Shown here: positions 47,393-57,400 of the stretch, piece by piece
Layout: the number at the start of each line of letters is the position of its first letter
Numbering within the stretch: position 1 is the first letter of the stretch
Assembly (NCBI RefSeq): GCF_001702265.1
Contig: NZ_MAUE01000047.1
Span: forward strand, 1-64,000
Source of the DNA: Pseudomonas aylmerensis
GTDB lineage: Bacteria > Pseudomonadota > Gammaproteobacteria > Pseudomonadales > Pseudomonadaceae
Direction: 5' to 3'
DNA length: 64,000 nt
Program-made: the position numbers and the translations under genes
The notes under the pieces: generated by a model
What the model was told of the DNA's origin: nothing
Seen by the model: only the letters and a program-made list of their open reading frames with translations
The model's database searches: none

Positions 47393-48644
47393 GGGGCGAA
47401 CGCTCGAAAGGTTTCAGGCGGGGCTTGTGCGCCGGCAACCAGCCCGTCAGCGCGGGGAAGTGGCGCATCACATGGAACACCAGGAAACCCACGGTCAGCC
47501 GCCACAGCCACAGGCGCGGCTTGCGGTTTTCCGGCATGGTCCGGCAATGCGTGTCAGCGAGTACTTCCAGGCGCTCGTAGAGCTGCTGGTTGAAGGCGCG
47601 GTCACGAATCAGCACATTGGCTTCCAGGTTCAACGACAGGCTCAGCGGGTCGAGGTTGCTCGAACCGACGGTGCTCCATTCGTCATCCACCAGCGCGACC
47701 TTGCCGTGCAGCGGCCGCTGGCAATACTCGTGAATCACCACACCGTCCTTGAGCAGGTAGTCGTAGAGCATGCGCGCAGCCAGTTTGGCCAGCAGCACGT
47801 CAGGCTGGCCCTGCATGATCAGTTGCACGTGCACGCCACGGCGCGCGGCGTTACGAATCTCGCGCAGCAGGCGGTAGCCGGGGAAGAAATACGCGTTGGC
47901 GATCACCACACGTTTCTGCGCCTTGCTCAGGGCGTGGATATACGCCTCTTCGATGTCGTCGCGATGCTGGACGTTGTCGCGATAGATCAGGCGCACCAGG
48001 CCTTTGCCTTTCTCGGTGGCCCACAGCGAAGGGCGTTGCTGGCGCCGGCGCCAACCGCGGCGTGTACGGACCTGTCGACCGCTTTGCGCGAGGGCGAAAT
48101 GATGCAGGTCGGCCACCGCCGGGCCCGTCACCTGCACCGCGTAATCCTGCTTGGCCTCGGGGCCGAAATCGCCCAGATGGTCGGCGGAAAAATTGATCCC
48201 GCCGATAAACGCCACGGTCGCATCCACCACCACAATCTTGCGGTGCAGGCGGCGAAACCAGTTGGTGCGGATGCCCAGTGTCTTGGACGCCGGGTCAAAC
48301 ATCTGCACCGTCACTCCTGCCTCCGCCAGCTCACCGAGAAACCCCGGGCTCAGCTCGCCGCAGCCAAAACCATCCAGGCTTACGACCACCTTGACCCCGC
48401 GTTGCGCCGCCTCGATGAGGATGCCCTGCAGCTCGTGGCCGACCTTGTCTTCGAAGAGGATAAAGGTCTCCAGCAGGATCTCCCGATGCGCTTCACGCAT
48501 CGCTTCGAAGACCCGAGGGAAATACGCCTCGCCGTTCTCCAGCAACTCGACCCGGTTGTCGCTCTGCCAGCCGTAATCCAGGTCGCGGGCCTTGGCTTCA
48601 TCCGGCGGCTGATCGGTAGCGATGTGTTCCACGGCAACGTTCAT
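47382..48644 (-). CDS. clsB: Cardiolipin synthase ClsB
   Basis: ClsB belongs to the phospholipase D superfamily and makes cardiolipin (in E. coli it can also make phosphatidylglycerol). The 420-residue protein has two HKD motifs: HRKIVVVD followed by GGIN (about 134-150) and HGKVALVD followed by GSSNLD (about 314-332). The N terminus has no membrane spans, unlike ClsA, which supports ClsB. It overlaps ybhP by 4 bp and ybhN by 11 bp. Confidence 0.95.
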   Translation of the reverse strand: MNVAVEHIATDQPPDEAKARDLDYGWQSDNRVELLENGEAYFPRVFEAMREAHREILLETFILFEDKVGHELQGILIEAAQRGVKVVVSLDGFGCGELSPGFLGELAEAGVTVQMFDPASKTLGIRTNWFRRLHRKIVVVDATVAFIGGINFSADHLGDFGPEAKQDYAVQVTGPAVADLHHFALAQSGRQVRTRRGWRRRQQRPSLWATEKGKGLVRLIYRDNVQHRDDIEEAYIHALSKAQKRVVIANAYFFPGYRLLREIRNAARRGVHVQLIMQGQPDVLLAKLAARMLYDYLLKDGVVIHEYCQRPLHGKVALVDDEWSTVGSSNLDPLSLSLNLEANVLIRDRAFNQQLYERLEVLADTHCRTMPENRKPRLWLWRLTVGFLVFHVMRHFPALTGWLPAHKPRLKPFERSPHDV

Positions 48645-49417
48645 AGCTCAATCTCCACCGACAGGGGCGCGTGGTCTGACAAATGTGACCAGGGGCGGGC
48701 AGTGAGCACTCGCGGGTTATGCACCTTCACGTTGCGCACATAAATGCGGTCCAGCGGCAGCAATGGCAGGCGCGCCGGGAAGGTGCGTGCGGGTTTGCCG
48801 TGGGTTTCGATGAACACTTCCTTCAGGCCGCTCTGGCTGAGGTCGGCACGCTGGCGCCAGTCGTTGAAATCGCCGGCAACCACCAACGGTGCATCGTCCG
48901 GAATCTCGCGGATGCGCTGCTCCAGCAAGCGCAATTGCTGCTGGCGATGCACCTCGCGCAGGCCCAGGTGAATACAGATGGCGTGCACCTCTTGGCCGGT
49001 GCCCGGCAGGCGCAGCACGCAATGCAACAGGCCACGGTTTTCATGCCCGCTTTGCGAAATGTCGAGGTTGTCGTAGCGCACGATCTGGAATTTCGACAGC
49101 AGCGCGTTGCCGTGGTCGCCATGCGGGTAGACCGCGTTGCGCCCGTAGGCGAACTGCGGCCAGATGCTGTCGGCGAGGAACTCGTACTGCGGCATGTTCG
49201 GCCAGTCGCTATAGCGCTGGGGATGGCGCTCGTGGGTGCCATGGATTTCCTGCAGGAACACCATGTCGGCACCGATACTGCGCACCGCTTCACGCAACTC
49301 GGGCAGGATGAAACGCCGATTCAGCGCAGTGAAGCCCTTGTGAATATTCACCGTCAACACGGTAAAACGCGTTATCGCGGTGGTGGGGGCGATGGGTACC
49401 CATTCCGGCTGTGTCAT
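48641..49417 (-). CDS. ybhP: YbhP-type endonuclease/exonuclease/phosphatase family protein
   Basis: A 258-residue member of the Mg-dependent endonuclease/exonuclease/phosphatase (DNase I-like) fold: VNIHKGF, then FLQEIHG with catalytic Glu, GDFNDWR and the terminal SDHAPLSVE with catalytic Asp-His. The family includes DNA and phospholipid phosphodiesterases; the link to clsB suggests a lipid or phosphodiester substrate. It overlaps both neighbours by 4 bp (ATGA). Confidence 0.9.
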   Translation of the reverse strand: MTQPEWVPIAPTTAITRFTVLTVNIHKGFTALNRRFILPELREAVRSIGADMVFLQEIHGTHERHPQRYSDWPNMPQYEFLADSIWPQFAYGRNAVYPHGDHGNALLSKFQIVRYDNLDISQSGHENRGLLHCVLRLPGTGQEVHAICIHLGLREVHRQQQLRLLEQRIREIPDDAPLVVAGDFNDWRQRADLSQSGLKEVFIETHGKPARTFPARLPLLPLDRIYVRNVKVHNPRVLTARPWSHLSDHAPLSVEIEL

Positions 49418-50340
49418 GGCAACACCCCGGGTTCAGGCAACTTGCCGGGTTCGGTGAGGAGGTGCTTATCCAGCCCGAAACGCCCGAGCAACTGACGGGC
49501 ATCGAAGGGCGCCCGCACCTTGATGTCGTTGTCGAAAAAACAGAAGACCTCGCGCTGCTTGCGCGCGGCGGGCTTGCGCTGCGGGTCGACCAGGTGCGCA
49601 TCCGCCGGCTGCTTGCCGTGTGCCCAGCGCTCGATGCGATTACCCCAGCGCTCGAGGGCTTCATCGGTGTAGCCGCTGGCGTACAGCTGCTTGTCGCCAT
49701 GCAAACGCAGGTAGAGGAAATTGGCGGTGACGTCTTCGAGGTACGGCCACTTGCCGGCGGTGTCCGCCACCACCAGGGCCACGCCGTACCGAGCCAGCAT
49801 CTGCACAAACTCAGGCACCGCAAAACTCTTGTGCCGGATCTCCACCGCATGACGCAGGGCGCGCTTGCCATGAGCCTGCAGGCTCGCCTTGCCGTTCAGG
49901 CGTGCCTCATGCTGGCGGGCGAGGGTCGCGGCTTGCACCGTGTCAGTGGGCAAGTCGGCGAGGAAGGCTTCGAACAGCGCTGGGTCGAAGGTGAAGCTGG
50001 GCGGAAATTGCCAAAGGATGGGGCCGAGTTTTTCCTGCAGCTCCAGTACCCCGGAGGCGAAGAAATTCGCCATTGGCTTGTGCACCTCACGCAGGCGCAG
50101 GATATGCGTGATATAGCGCGGTGCCTTGACGCTGAACATGAAGTCTTCAGGGGTGTCGGCGTACCACTCGGCGTAGCGCTTGGGGGTTTGCAGCGCGTAG
50201 AACGAGCCATTGATTTCAATGCTGTTGACGGCACGTGACGCAAACTGCAACTCGCGTTTCTGGGTCAGCCCCTCGGGGTAGAAATCCCCGCGCCAGGGCG
50301 TGTAGCGCCAGCCGGAAATGCCGATATGAATCGCCGCCAT
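49414..50340 (-). CDS. DUF72 family protein (YecE-like)
   Basis: A 308-residue DUF72 protein with the start IHIGISGWRYTPWRGDFYPEG and an internal ILWQFPPSF segment, and a TIM-barrel-like fold expected for the family. Its biochemical role is unknown. It is the first gene of the four-gene operon with ybhP, clsB and ybhN, joined by a 4-bp overlap. GGAG lies 6-9 bp before the ATG. Confidence 0.88.
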   Translation of the reverse strand: MAAIHIGISGWRYTPWRGDFYPEGLTQKRELQFASRAVNSIEINGSFYALQTPKRYAEWYADTPEDFMFSVKAPRYITHILRLREVHKPMANFFASGVLELQEKLGPILWQFPPSFTFDPALFEAFLADLPTDTVQAATLARQHEARLNGKASLQAHGKRALRHAVEIRHKSFAVPEFVQMLARYGVALVVADTAGKWPYLEDVTANFLYLRLHGDKQLYASGYTDEALERWGNRIERWAHGKQPADAHLVDPQRKPAARKQREVFCFFDNDIKVRAPFDARQLLGRFGLDKHLLTEPGKLPEPGVLP

Positions 50341-50441
50341 GGTGACTCCCGTGAATGGTGGGTCGAGTGACCTCCGTTCTGGAATGACTGCGCTATTTGC
50401 GCGAAAGTTTCCACGGTCCTACAGACGGCACCCGCTAAAAC
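50341..50441. other. Non-coding upstream region of the DUF72 operon
   Basis: About 100 bp before the REPIN array. It should contain the DUF72-ybhP-clsB-ybhN promoter (reading on the minus strand), but I see no convincing -35/-10 pair. Confidence 0.4.
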
Positions 50442-50530
50442 TGTGGGAGCGGGCTTGCTCGCGAAGGCAATCTGTCAGCAATGAATTCATCGACTGACCC
50501 ACCGCCATCGCCGGCAAGCCAGCTCCCACA
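50442..50530. repeat. REPIN copy 1 of tandem array
   Basis: An 89-bp element starting TGTGGGAGCGGGCTTGCTCG and ending in the inverted arm GGCAAGCCAGCTCCCACA. The two REPs are in opposite orientation with a short middle part, the standard REPIN structure. Confidence 0.9.
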
Positions 50531-50569
50531 TGGGGTTGAGGCGTGGCCGAATCAGTGCCCGGAAAAAAC

Positions 50570-50612
50570 TGTGGGATTGAAGGTGTTGCCGGATCAGCGC
50601 CCGGTAAAAAAC
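50570..50612. repeat. REPIN-deleted remnant unit
   Basis: A 43-bp piece beginning TGTGGG and continuing ATTGAAGGTGTTGCCGGATC, then a spacer like the other units. It looks like an array unit whose REPIN has been lost, leaving only its first six bases and the spacer. Confidence 0.65.
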
Positions 50613-50701
50613 TGTGGGAGCGGGCTTGCTCGCGAAGGCAATCTGTCAGCAATCAATTCATCGACTGACCCACCGCCATCGCCGGCAAGCCAGCTCCCAC
50701 A
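50613..50701. repeat. REPIN copy 2 of tandem array
   Basis: An 89-bp copy nearly identical to copy 1 (one base differs in the middle, CAATCAATTC in place of CAATGAATTC). Followed by a 39-bp spacer identical in layout to that of copy 1. Confidence 0.9.
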
Positions 50702-50740
50702 TGGGGTTGAGGCGTGGCCGGATCAGTGCCCGGAAAAAAC

Positions 50741-50829
50741 TGTGGGAGCGGGCTTGCTCGCGAAGGCAATCTGTCAGCAATCAATTCATCGACTGACCCA
50801 CCGCCATCGCTGGAAAGCCAGCTCCCACA
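50741..50829. repeat. REPIN copy 3 of tandem array
   Basis: An 89-bp copy whose right arm has two substitutions (CTGGAAAGCC). It starts 128 bp after copy 2, giving a repeat unit of 89 plus 39 bp. The array then runs into the 3' end of the MFS gene. Confidence 0.9.
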
Positions 50830-50851
50830 TAGGATTGAAGGTGCTACCGGA

Positions 50852-52054
50852 TCAGTGCCCGACCACACTGCGTGTCGAACTCTCGGGATACACCGGACCA
50901 AGGCGGTCCAGCCGGCCACTCCACGCGGTCAGCGCCAGGGCCACCAGCACCACCAGCCCGCCAATCCACGCCGTGTGGATCAGGCCCATATGGGCCACGA
51001 TCAATCCACCCGCCCAGGCACCACCGGCGATTCCCAGGTTGAACGCGGCGATATTCAGCCCCGACGCCACGTCCACCGCATTCGGCGTGTGATGTTCGGC
51101 CTGGCGCACCACATACACCTGCAGGCCGGGCACGTTGCCGAAGGCGACCGCGCCCCACACCAGCACGGTGGCCAGGGCCAGCCAAGGATTGCTGGCGGTC
51201 ATCGTCAGGACAAACAGCACGGCCGCGAGCAGGGCAAAGATGATTTTCAACGCGCTGATCGGGCCGCGTTTATCCGCCAGCTTGCCGCCCCAGATGTTCC
51301 CGGCCGCGACCGAGATGCCATACACCAGCAGCACCAGGCTGACCGTGCCGGCGCTGAAGCCGGAGATGTCCTGAAGGATCGGCGCCAGGAAGGTAAACGC
51401 GATGAACGAGCCGCCGTAGCCGACGGCTGTCATTGCGTACACCAGCAGCAAACGCGGTTGCTTGAGCACTTGCAGTTGTTGCAGCAGCGACGCGGGTTTG
51501 CTGTGGGCGATGTGCTTGGGCACGTAGATCAGGCTGCCGATAAACGCGATCACACCCAGGGCGGACACGGCGAGGAAGGTTTCGCGCCAGCCGAAGTGCT
51601 GGCCGATAAAGGTGCCCAGCGGCACACCCGTGACCAGGGCGACGGTGAGGCCGGTAAACATGATGGCAATTGCGCTGGCGGCCTTTTCCTTGGGCACCAG
51701 GCTGGTGGCGATGGTCGAGCCGATCGAGAAAAACACCCCGTGGGCCAGGCCGGTAACGATCCGCGCCAGCACCAGCGATTCATAACTCGGCGCCTGCCAT
51801 GCCAGCAAGTTGCCAAGGGTGAACAGCACCATCAGCGACAGCAGCAGGAGTTTGCGCGGCACCTTGCCGGTGAGCGCGGTCAGCACCGGCGCGCCGATGG
51901 CCACGCCGAGGGCGTAGAGGCTGACCAACAGGCCGGCGGACGGCAGGTCGACACCCAGGTCGGCGCCGATGGTGGGTAACAGGCCAACGATGACGAACTC
52001 GGTCGTCCCGATGGCGAAGGCGCTGAGGGTCAGCGCGAGCAAGGCAATGGGCAT
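50852..52054 (-). CDS. MFS transporter, DHA1 family (AraJ/YdhP-like efflux)
   Basis: A 400-residue twelve-span major facilitator protein of the drug:H+ antiporter-1 type, with the family start LALTLSAFAIGTTEFVIVGLLP and a motif A-like loop. Substrates of relatives include sugars and small toxic compounds; unknown here. I chose the ATG at 52054 because CGGAG lies 9 bp before it and relatives start MPxALLAL; an ATG eight codons upstream (52078) lacks a good ribosome site. The last codons share 13 bases with the spacers of the neighbouring REPIN array. Confidence 0.9.
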   Translation of the reverse strand: MPIALLALTLSAFAIGTTEFVIVGLLPTIGADLGVDLPSAGLLVSLYALGVAIGAPVLTALTGKVPRKLLLLSLMVLFTLGNLLAWQAPSYESLVLARIVTGLAHGVFFSIGSTIATSLVPKEKAASAIAIMFTGLTVALVTGVPLGTFIGQHFGWRETFLAVSALGVIAFIGSLIYVPKHIAHSKPASLLQQLQVLKQPRLLLVYAMTAVGYGGSFIAFTFLAPILQDISGFSAGTVSLVLLVYGISVAAGNIWGGKLADKRGPISALKIIFALLAAVLFVLTMTASNPWLALATVLVWGAVAFGNVPGLQVYVVRQAEHHTPNAVDVASGLNIAAFNLGIAGGAWAGGLIVAHMGLIHTAWIGGLVVLVALALTAWSGRLDRLGPVYPESSTRSVVGH

Positions 52055-52231
52055 GGCTGCAACTCCGGTGGGTTTCATTCAGGAGCGCAGTGTCTGGTTT
52101 TGGCCTGTGCGGAAAAAGCCAGGGATCGGCATTTGATATTTGCCTGCAGGTCAAAGATCTCGGAACAGGGGAACGATCAGGGTTCAAACCCGTCAGTTCC
52201 TTACACACCCTGTTGAAGGAGGCCCGGCGTT

Positions 52232-54337
52232 TTGCTGAATCTCAAGACTGCATTACTGCTCGGCGCGTTGCTGTTTTGTGCCAGCGGCGCACTGCAAGCC
52301 GCGGCCACCGCGCCTGAACCCGAAGCGCCGGCCAAGCCGGAATTGCTCGTCGAAGGCGGCCTGCTCGGTGCCATCAGCTCCAGCATCGATGACGTGCAGG
52401 AGAAGCTCGACCTCAATCAGAACCTGATCGATGAATGGCGTTTGCGTGCCGACCGCGCCGCGGATGAAGTCGGCCGGCTGGTCGATCAGACGGCCGAGCG
52501 CTCGCCGTGGAGCGTCGCCGGGGATTTCCTGTTGCTGTCGGGGGTGTGGATAGGCGCCTTCGCGGTGTTGACGTTGCTTGCGCGCTTCAGCGTACGGCGC
52601 CTGAGCCAGCGCACGTTCATTCAGCAGCGCAAGCGATTGCAGGCGGTGCTCGGGTATGTGCTGCCCTACACGATCCCCGCGCTGATCTGCCTGCCGCTGA
52701 CCCTCTACGTCAGCCATTTTTTACCCACCTCTATCGGCCGCGCGCTGGCGCTGTGTTTTGCCTACGCCACCAGCAGCGGCATCTTCTCGACCTCGATGCT
52801 GCTGTGCGTCATCGTGATGTTCAACGTAGGGCACAAGCGCCCGGCGGTGCAGATCATTCGCGATTACTGCCCCAAGCCGCTGTTCCTGATCGGCTTCCTC
52901 GCCGCCCTCAGTGATGCGCTAACCAGTCCGCAGATCGCCCGTCAGCTCGGTGGCAATATCACCAGCAGCATCGCGGTGTTTACCGGCCTGTTTGCCGCGG
53001 TGATCTTCGGCGTGCTGGTGGTGCGCCTGCGCCGTCCGGTGGCGCACCTGATCCGCAACCGCCCCTTGGCCCAGCGCCTGAAACACCCGGCGCTGCAACA
53101 GTCGCTGCGGGTGTTTTCGGGGCTGTGGTACTGGCCGATCCTGTTGATGGTGCTGGTCTCGGCAATCAACCTGATCGGCGCCGGCGACGACAACCAGAAG
53201 GCCCTGCGTTGCGCGCTGTTCACCACCATCCTGTTGATCGGCACGGTGTTCCTCAGCACCGTGCTGCAACACCTGTTCAAGTCGCGCAGCCAGGTGGCGA
53301 TCCAGCGCAGCAGTGCCTACAAGGAGCGCTTCCTCAGCCTGCTGCACGCGATCCTGCGCATCGCCATGGCGATCGCCTTTATCGAAATCCTCGGGCGTAT
53401 CTGGGGCGTCTCGCTGTTCGAATTCGCCCAGCGCAATTCGGTGGGCCGCGCCATCAGCGACTCGCTCAGCAGCATCGGCCTGATCCTGCTGGTGACGTGG
53501 CTGTTCTGGGTGGTGCTCGACACCGCGATCCAGGAAGCGCTGAAGCCACCGGTGAACAAACGCTCCAGCCGTCAGCCCAGCACGCGGGTCAAGACCATCC
53601 TGCCGCTGCTGCGCAATGCGGTGAAAATCATCCTGGTGGTGATCTGCGCGATCACCACCATGGCCAACCTGGGCATCAACGTCGCGCCGCTGCTGGCGGG
53701 TGCCGGTGTGGTCGGCCTGGCGATTGGTTTCGGCTCCCAGCAATTGGTGCAGGACGTGATCACCGGCCTGTTCATCATCATCGAAGACACACTGTCCATC
53801 GGCGACTGGGTGGTGCTCGACTCCGGCCATGCGGGCACCGTCGAAGGCCTGACCATCCGCACCCTGCGCCTGCGCGACGGCAAGGGCTTCGTGCACTCGG
53901 TGCCGTTCGGGCAGATCAAGGCGGTCACCAACCAGTCACGCCAGTTTGCTTATGCGTTCTTCTCGGTGCAGTTCACTTACGACACCGATGTGGATAAGGC
54001 CGTGGAGCTGATCCGCGAAGCCGGGCAGTCGATCCGCGACGACGTGTTCCTCAAGTACAACCTGCAAGGGCCGCTGGAGGTGTTTGGCGTCGACAAGATG
54101 GACCTCAATGGCGTGGTACTCACCGCGCAATTCCGCACCGTGTCGGGTGGGCAATATGCAGTCAGTCGCGCGTTCAACCAGCGCCTGAAAAAGCTTGTGG
54201 ATAACTGTGATGAGGTGCACTTCGCGCAGACTTATCCACAGCAGGTGCTGCTGCCCAAGCGCACAGCCCCAGTGGATGAGCCGGATGACGAAGTGCCGGC
54301 GTCGGTGGTGCTGACGGAGCAGCCGCGTACCCAGTGA
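52232..54337 (+). CDS. MscS-family mechanosensitive channel (YbiO-like)
   Basis: A 701-residue inner-membrane channel that would release solutes on osmotic downshock. A signal peptide (about 1-24) is followed by a short periplasmic segment with a helical stretch, a set of membrane spans, and the MscS core: pore helix LLAGAGVVGLAIGFGSQQLV (about 490-509), then the beta domain (IGDWVVLDSGHAGTVEGLTIRT-like) and a cytosolic cage. Length and layout match E. coli YbiO. The TTG start is supported by a strong GAAGGAGG 9 bp upstream. Confidence 0.9.
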   Translation: MLNLKTALLLGALLFCASGALQAAATAPEPEAPAKPELLVEGGLLGAISSSIDDVQEKLDLNQNLIDEWRLRADRAADEVGRLVDQTAERSPWSVAGDFLLLSGVWIGAFAVLTLLARFSVRRLSQRTFIQQRKRLQAVLGYVLPYTIPALICLPLTLYVSHFLPTSIGRALALCFAYATSSGIFSTSMLLCVIVMFNVGHKRPAVQIIRDYCPKPLFLIGFLAALSDALTSPQIARQLGGNITSSIAVFTGLFAAVIFGVLVVRLRRPVAHLIRNRPLAQRLKHPALQQSLRVFSGLWYWPILLMVLVSAINLIGAGDDNQKALRCALFTTILLIGTVFLSTVLQHLFKSRSQVAIQRSSAYKERFLSLLHAILRIAMAIAFIEILGRIWGVSLFEFAQRNSVGRAISDSLSSIGLILLVTWLFWVVLDTAIQEALKPPVNKRSSRQPSTRVKTILPLLRNAVKIILVVICAITTMANLGINVAPLLAGAGVVGLAIGFGSQQLVQDVITGLFIIIEDTLSIGDWVVLDSGHAGTVEGLTIRTLRLRDGKGFVHSVPFGQIKAVTNQSRQFAYAFFSVQFTYDTDVDKAVELIREAGQSIRDDVFLKYNLQGPLEVFGVDKMDLNGVVLTAQFRTVSGGQYAVSRAFNQRLKKLVDNCDEVHFAQTYPQQVLLPKRTAPVDEPDDEVPASVVLTEQPRTQ

Positions 54338-54359
54338 TTGATGTCGCCCGGGCTGGCCT

Positions 54360-54436
54360 CATCGCGGGCAGGCCCGGCGCCCACATTGTCGACCGTGTGA
54401 ACTCGTTCAAATGTGGGCGCTGGCTTGCCTGCGATG
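54360..54436. repeat. REPIN between MscS channel and lhr genes
   Basis: CATCGCGGGCAGGCCCGGCG...CCACAT and ATGTGGGCGCTGGCTTGCCT...GATG form an inverted REP pair with a 24-bp centre. It fills the space between two convergent genes. Confidence 0.85.
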
Positions 54437-54454
54437 GCGTCAGACCAGGCATCC

Positions 54455-57400
54455 CTAATGCCTGATCAACTTCTCCTGCACCGCCTGCGGGTCCACCTCC
54501 AGCAACACCTGCTGCTTGCCCGCGACCATCACCGCCGCCGGCAACCCATCGCGGTACACAATCCGATTGCCGCTGACCGCCGGCACTTTGCTGCCGGGCA
54601 ACAACGTGCCTACCAGGTTCAGCGGATCGGCCCCGCACACGGCAATCAGACTCCCATCATGCGGGCGCCGTCGCACCTCACGCAGCAGCGGGATTGCTTC
54701 CGGCAACGCAAACTGTTCCCCCGCCAAGCCACTGACAAAGCGCCCGCCGCGAATCTCCCCGCGCGCTTCCAGCCGATGGAACGTGCGCAGCAATTCGCGC
54801 CAGCTCGGTAACCAATCCGCCTCGCGCTCCAGCAGCCGCCAGAACACCACGCCGTAGCGGCGCAGCAAGGTCATCGCCACATGCTCCAAGGTCTCTGCCG
54901 AGTGCGCGCCGGCGGCGGTCGCCGGGCGCCGGATCAGCGCCCAGCGCCCGGCATCGTCCATGCCGCCGACAAACGCCCCACGCCCGCGCCGGCTGCTGCG
55001 CGCCTGGCGTTTGCTCGCCGGCGTGGTCAACGCCCGCAGCCCGGCAAAACTGTCGGCATTCACCAGGCCGGCACCGACCAGTTCCTGCAAGGCGCCTTCC
55101 AGTTCGCTGCGCAGCAGGTGGGCTTCGTGCACCAACTCATCAAAAAACAGCGCGCCATGTTCGCGCAGGGCCAGGTGGACTTTCTGCGCCTTGGGCGACA
55201 GCGTCGTGCTGTCGGTGGGTTCGGTCAGCCCGCTCCACAGCGGCACCTGGCTGCGCGGCAACAGCACCACCGGCGTGCTGCGCAGGGCGATGGCGCTGGC
55301 CTTGTTGCTCAAGCGCGTCCACACCAGCTTGCCGCTGCGGCACAACTCATCGAGCCAGGTCGAGGAATAATCCTTGAGCCGCGCGCTGAGCAAATCAGTG
55401 TCCCAGGCGGACGTGGCAGCGGCGTAGCCTTCGAACTGGCCGACGATCTGCGCCAACATCGCGCTGCCCTGGCCTCGGGTGCTCTCGGACAAGTGCTGCC
55501 AATCGAACAGGAAACGCATGAAGTCCTGCAGCGCCACCGGCTCGATTTCCCGGCGCAGGCGCTTGACCGTGTAGCGATGAATGCGCGCCAGCAGGTGGCG
55601 TTCGCACCATTGCTCTGCGTCGGCGCCAGGGCTGAAACGCCCACGCAGCACGTAGCCTTCCTGCTCCAGGCGGGCCAACGCCTGCGTGACATCAGCCTCC
55701 GGCAAGGCCAGGGGCGCGGCGATCTCGATCAAGGTCAGCGGACCGAAGCCGCCAAGGCGTGCGCGCAGCACTTCCACCAGCGCTTCGTCGTAGGTCCAGA
55801 GCTCATCGAAGCCCGGGAGCAGCGGCAAGCCGTTGGGATAAATCGCCTGCAAACAGCTCAGGCGCTCGACCGCCACCCACAGGCCGTTGTGCAATGCAGA
55901 GGCGCGCCCGCCCTTGGCCAAGGCGTGCAGCCACTCGGCCCATTGCGGCGTGACTTCGTGAGCGGCGATGCAGGCCAGGCTCATCAACGCCTCATGCATT
56001 TCATCCAGGTTGTGGGGCGCTGGCCAGGCTTCTTCGCGGACCCCGGCGATAGCGTCCGCATCCAGTGCGCCAAGGTCGTCGGTGCTCTGCGGGTCGCTCC
56101 AGCGCCGGTTGAGCACGGCCTGGGTGCGGCGTTCTTCCAGCGGGGCATCGTCGAGAAAAGTGTAGGGGCGCGCACTGAGGATTTCCGCGGCCATCGGCGA
56201 GGGCGCCGGCAGGTCACGGCTGATCAAGCGCACGTCGCCGCCCTCCATGCGCCGCAGCAGGGCCAGCCAACCGTCGCCGTCCATGGCTTCGTGCAGGCAG
56301 TCATCGAGGGTTTGTTCCACCAGCGGATGCGCGGGCACTTCGCGTTCGCCGGCAAGGTTTTCCAGGCAGGCGATCTGGTCGGGGAACACGCTGGCGATCA
56401 GGTCTTCGCTCTTCATGCGCTGGATTTGCGGCGCGACCTTGCGCCCGCCGGTATAACGCGGCAGCGCCAGGGCCACGCCGGCATTCCAGCGCCAGCGCAC
56501 GCCGAACAGCGGCGCGTCCAGCACCGCCTGGATCAGCAGGTGTTCGGCGCTGTGGCTGTTGAGATAGCGCCACACTTCGTCCAGCTCGAAACTGTGGCTG
56601 GTGGACAGCGACAGCACGATGGCATTTTCGCTGGCCGCCGCCTGCAGCTCGAAGTTGAACGTACGGCAAAAACGCTTGCGCAGGGCCAGGCCCCAGGCGC
56701 GGTTGATGCGGCTGCCGAACGGCGTGTGGATGATCAGTTGGGTGCCACCGGACTCGTCGAAAAACCGCTCCATGATCAACGTGTCCTGGGACGGCAGCGC
56801 ACTGAGAGCCAGGCGCGCACGGGCCAGGTAGTCGAGGATCTGTTCGGCGCTGGCGCGGTTCAGGCCGAGGGTGTCGGTGAGCCAGTCCTGCGCCGGTTGC
56901 AGGTTACCGGGGCTGGCGCTGAGCAGCGAGTCCAACTGCCCCTGCAAACGTGCCACGGCCGCCGACAATTCTTGGCTGCGCCCCGGTGCCTCGCCGAGCC
57001 AGAACGGAATGGTCGGTGGCTGGCCGTGGGCATCTTCGACGCGCACCTTGCCGGCCTCGACCCGCAAAATCCTGTAGGACGTGTTACCGAGCTGGAAGAT
57101 ATCCCCGGCGATACTTTCCACCGCGAAGTCTTCGTTGACGCTGCCGATGTTCAGGCTCTGCGGCTCCAGCAACACGCTGTAGTCGGCATTGTCCGGGATG
57201 GTGCCGCCGCTGGTCACGGCGGTCAGCCGGGCGCCCCGGCGGCCGCGCAGGGTATGGGTCACGGCGTCGCGGTGCAGGTAGGCGCTGCGGATGCCCTGGC
57301 GACCGTTGTAGCCGTCGGCGAGCATCTGCAGCAGCGCCTGGTAGTGGCGCTCATCCAGTGCGGCATACGGCGCGGCGCGGCGGATCAGCGTCAGCAGCGC

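Noticed and set aside
50442..50829. The regular 128-bp repeats as a CRISPR array
   Set aside because: Repeats are 89 bp with internal inverted REP arms and the spacers are nearly identical; CRISPR spacers would be unique. No cas genes are present.
50481..51092. Short open frames across the REPIN array (60-200 codons)
   Set aside because: They translate the repeats themselves and give low-complexity products that repeat with the DNA unit.
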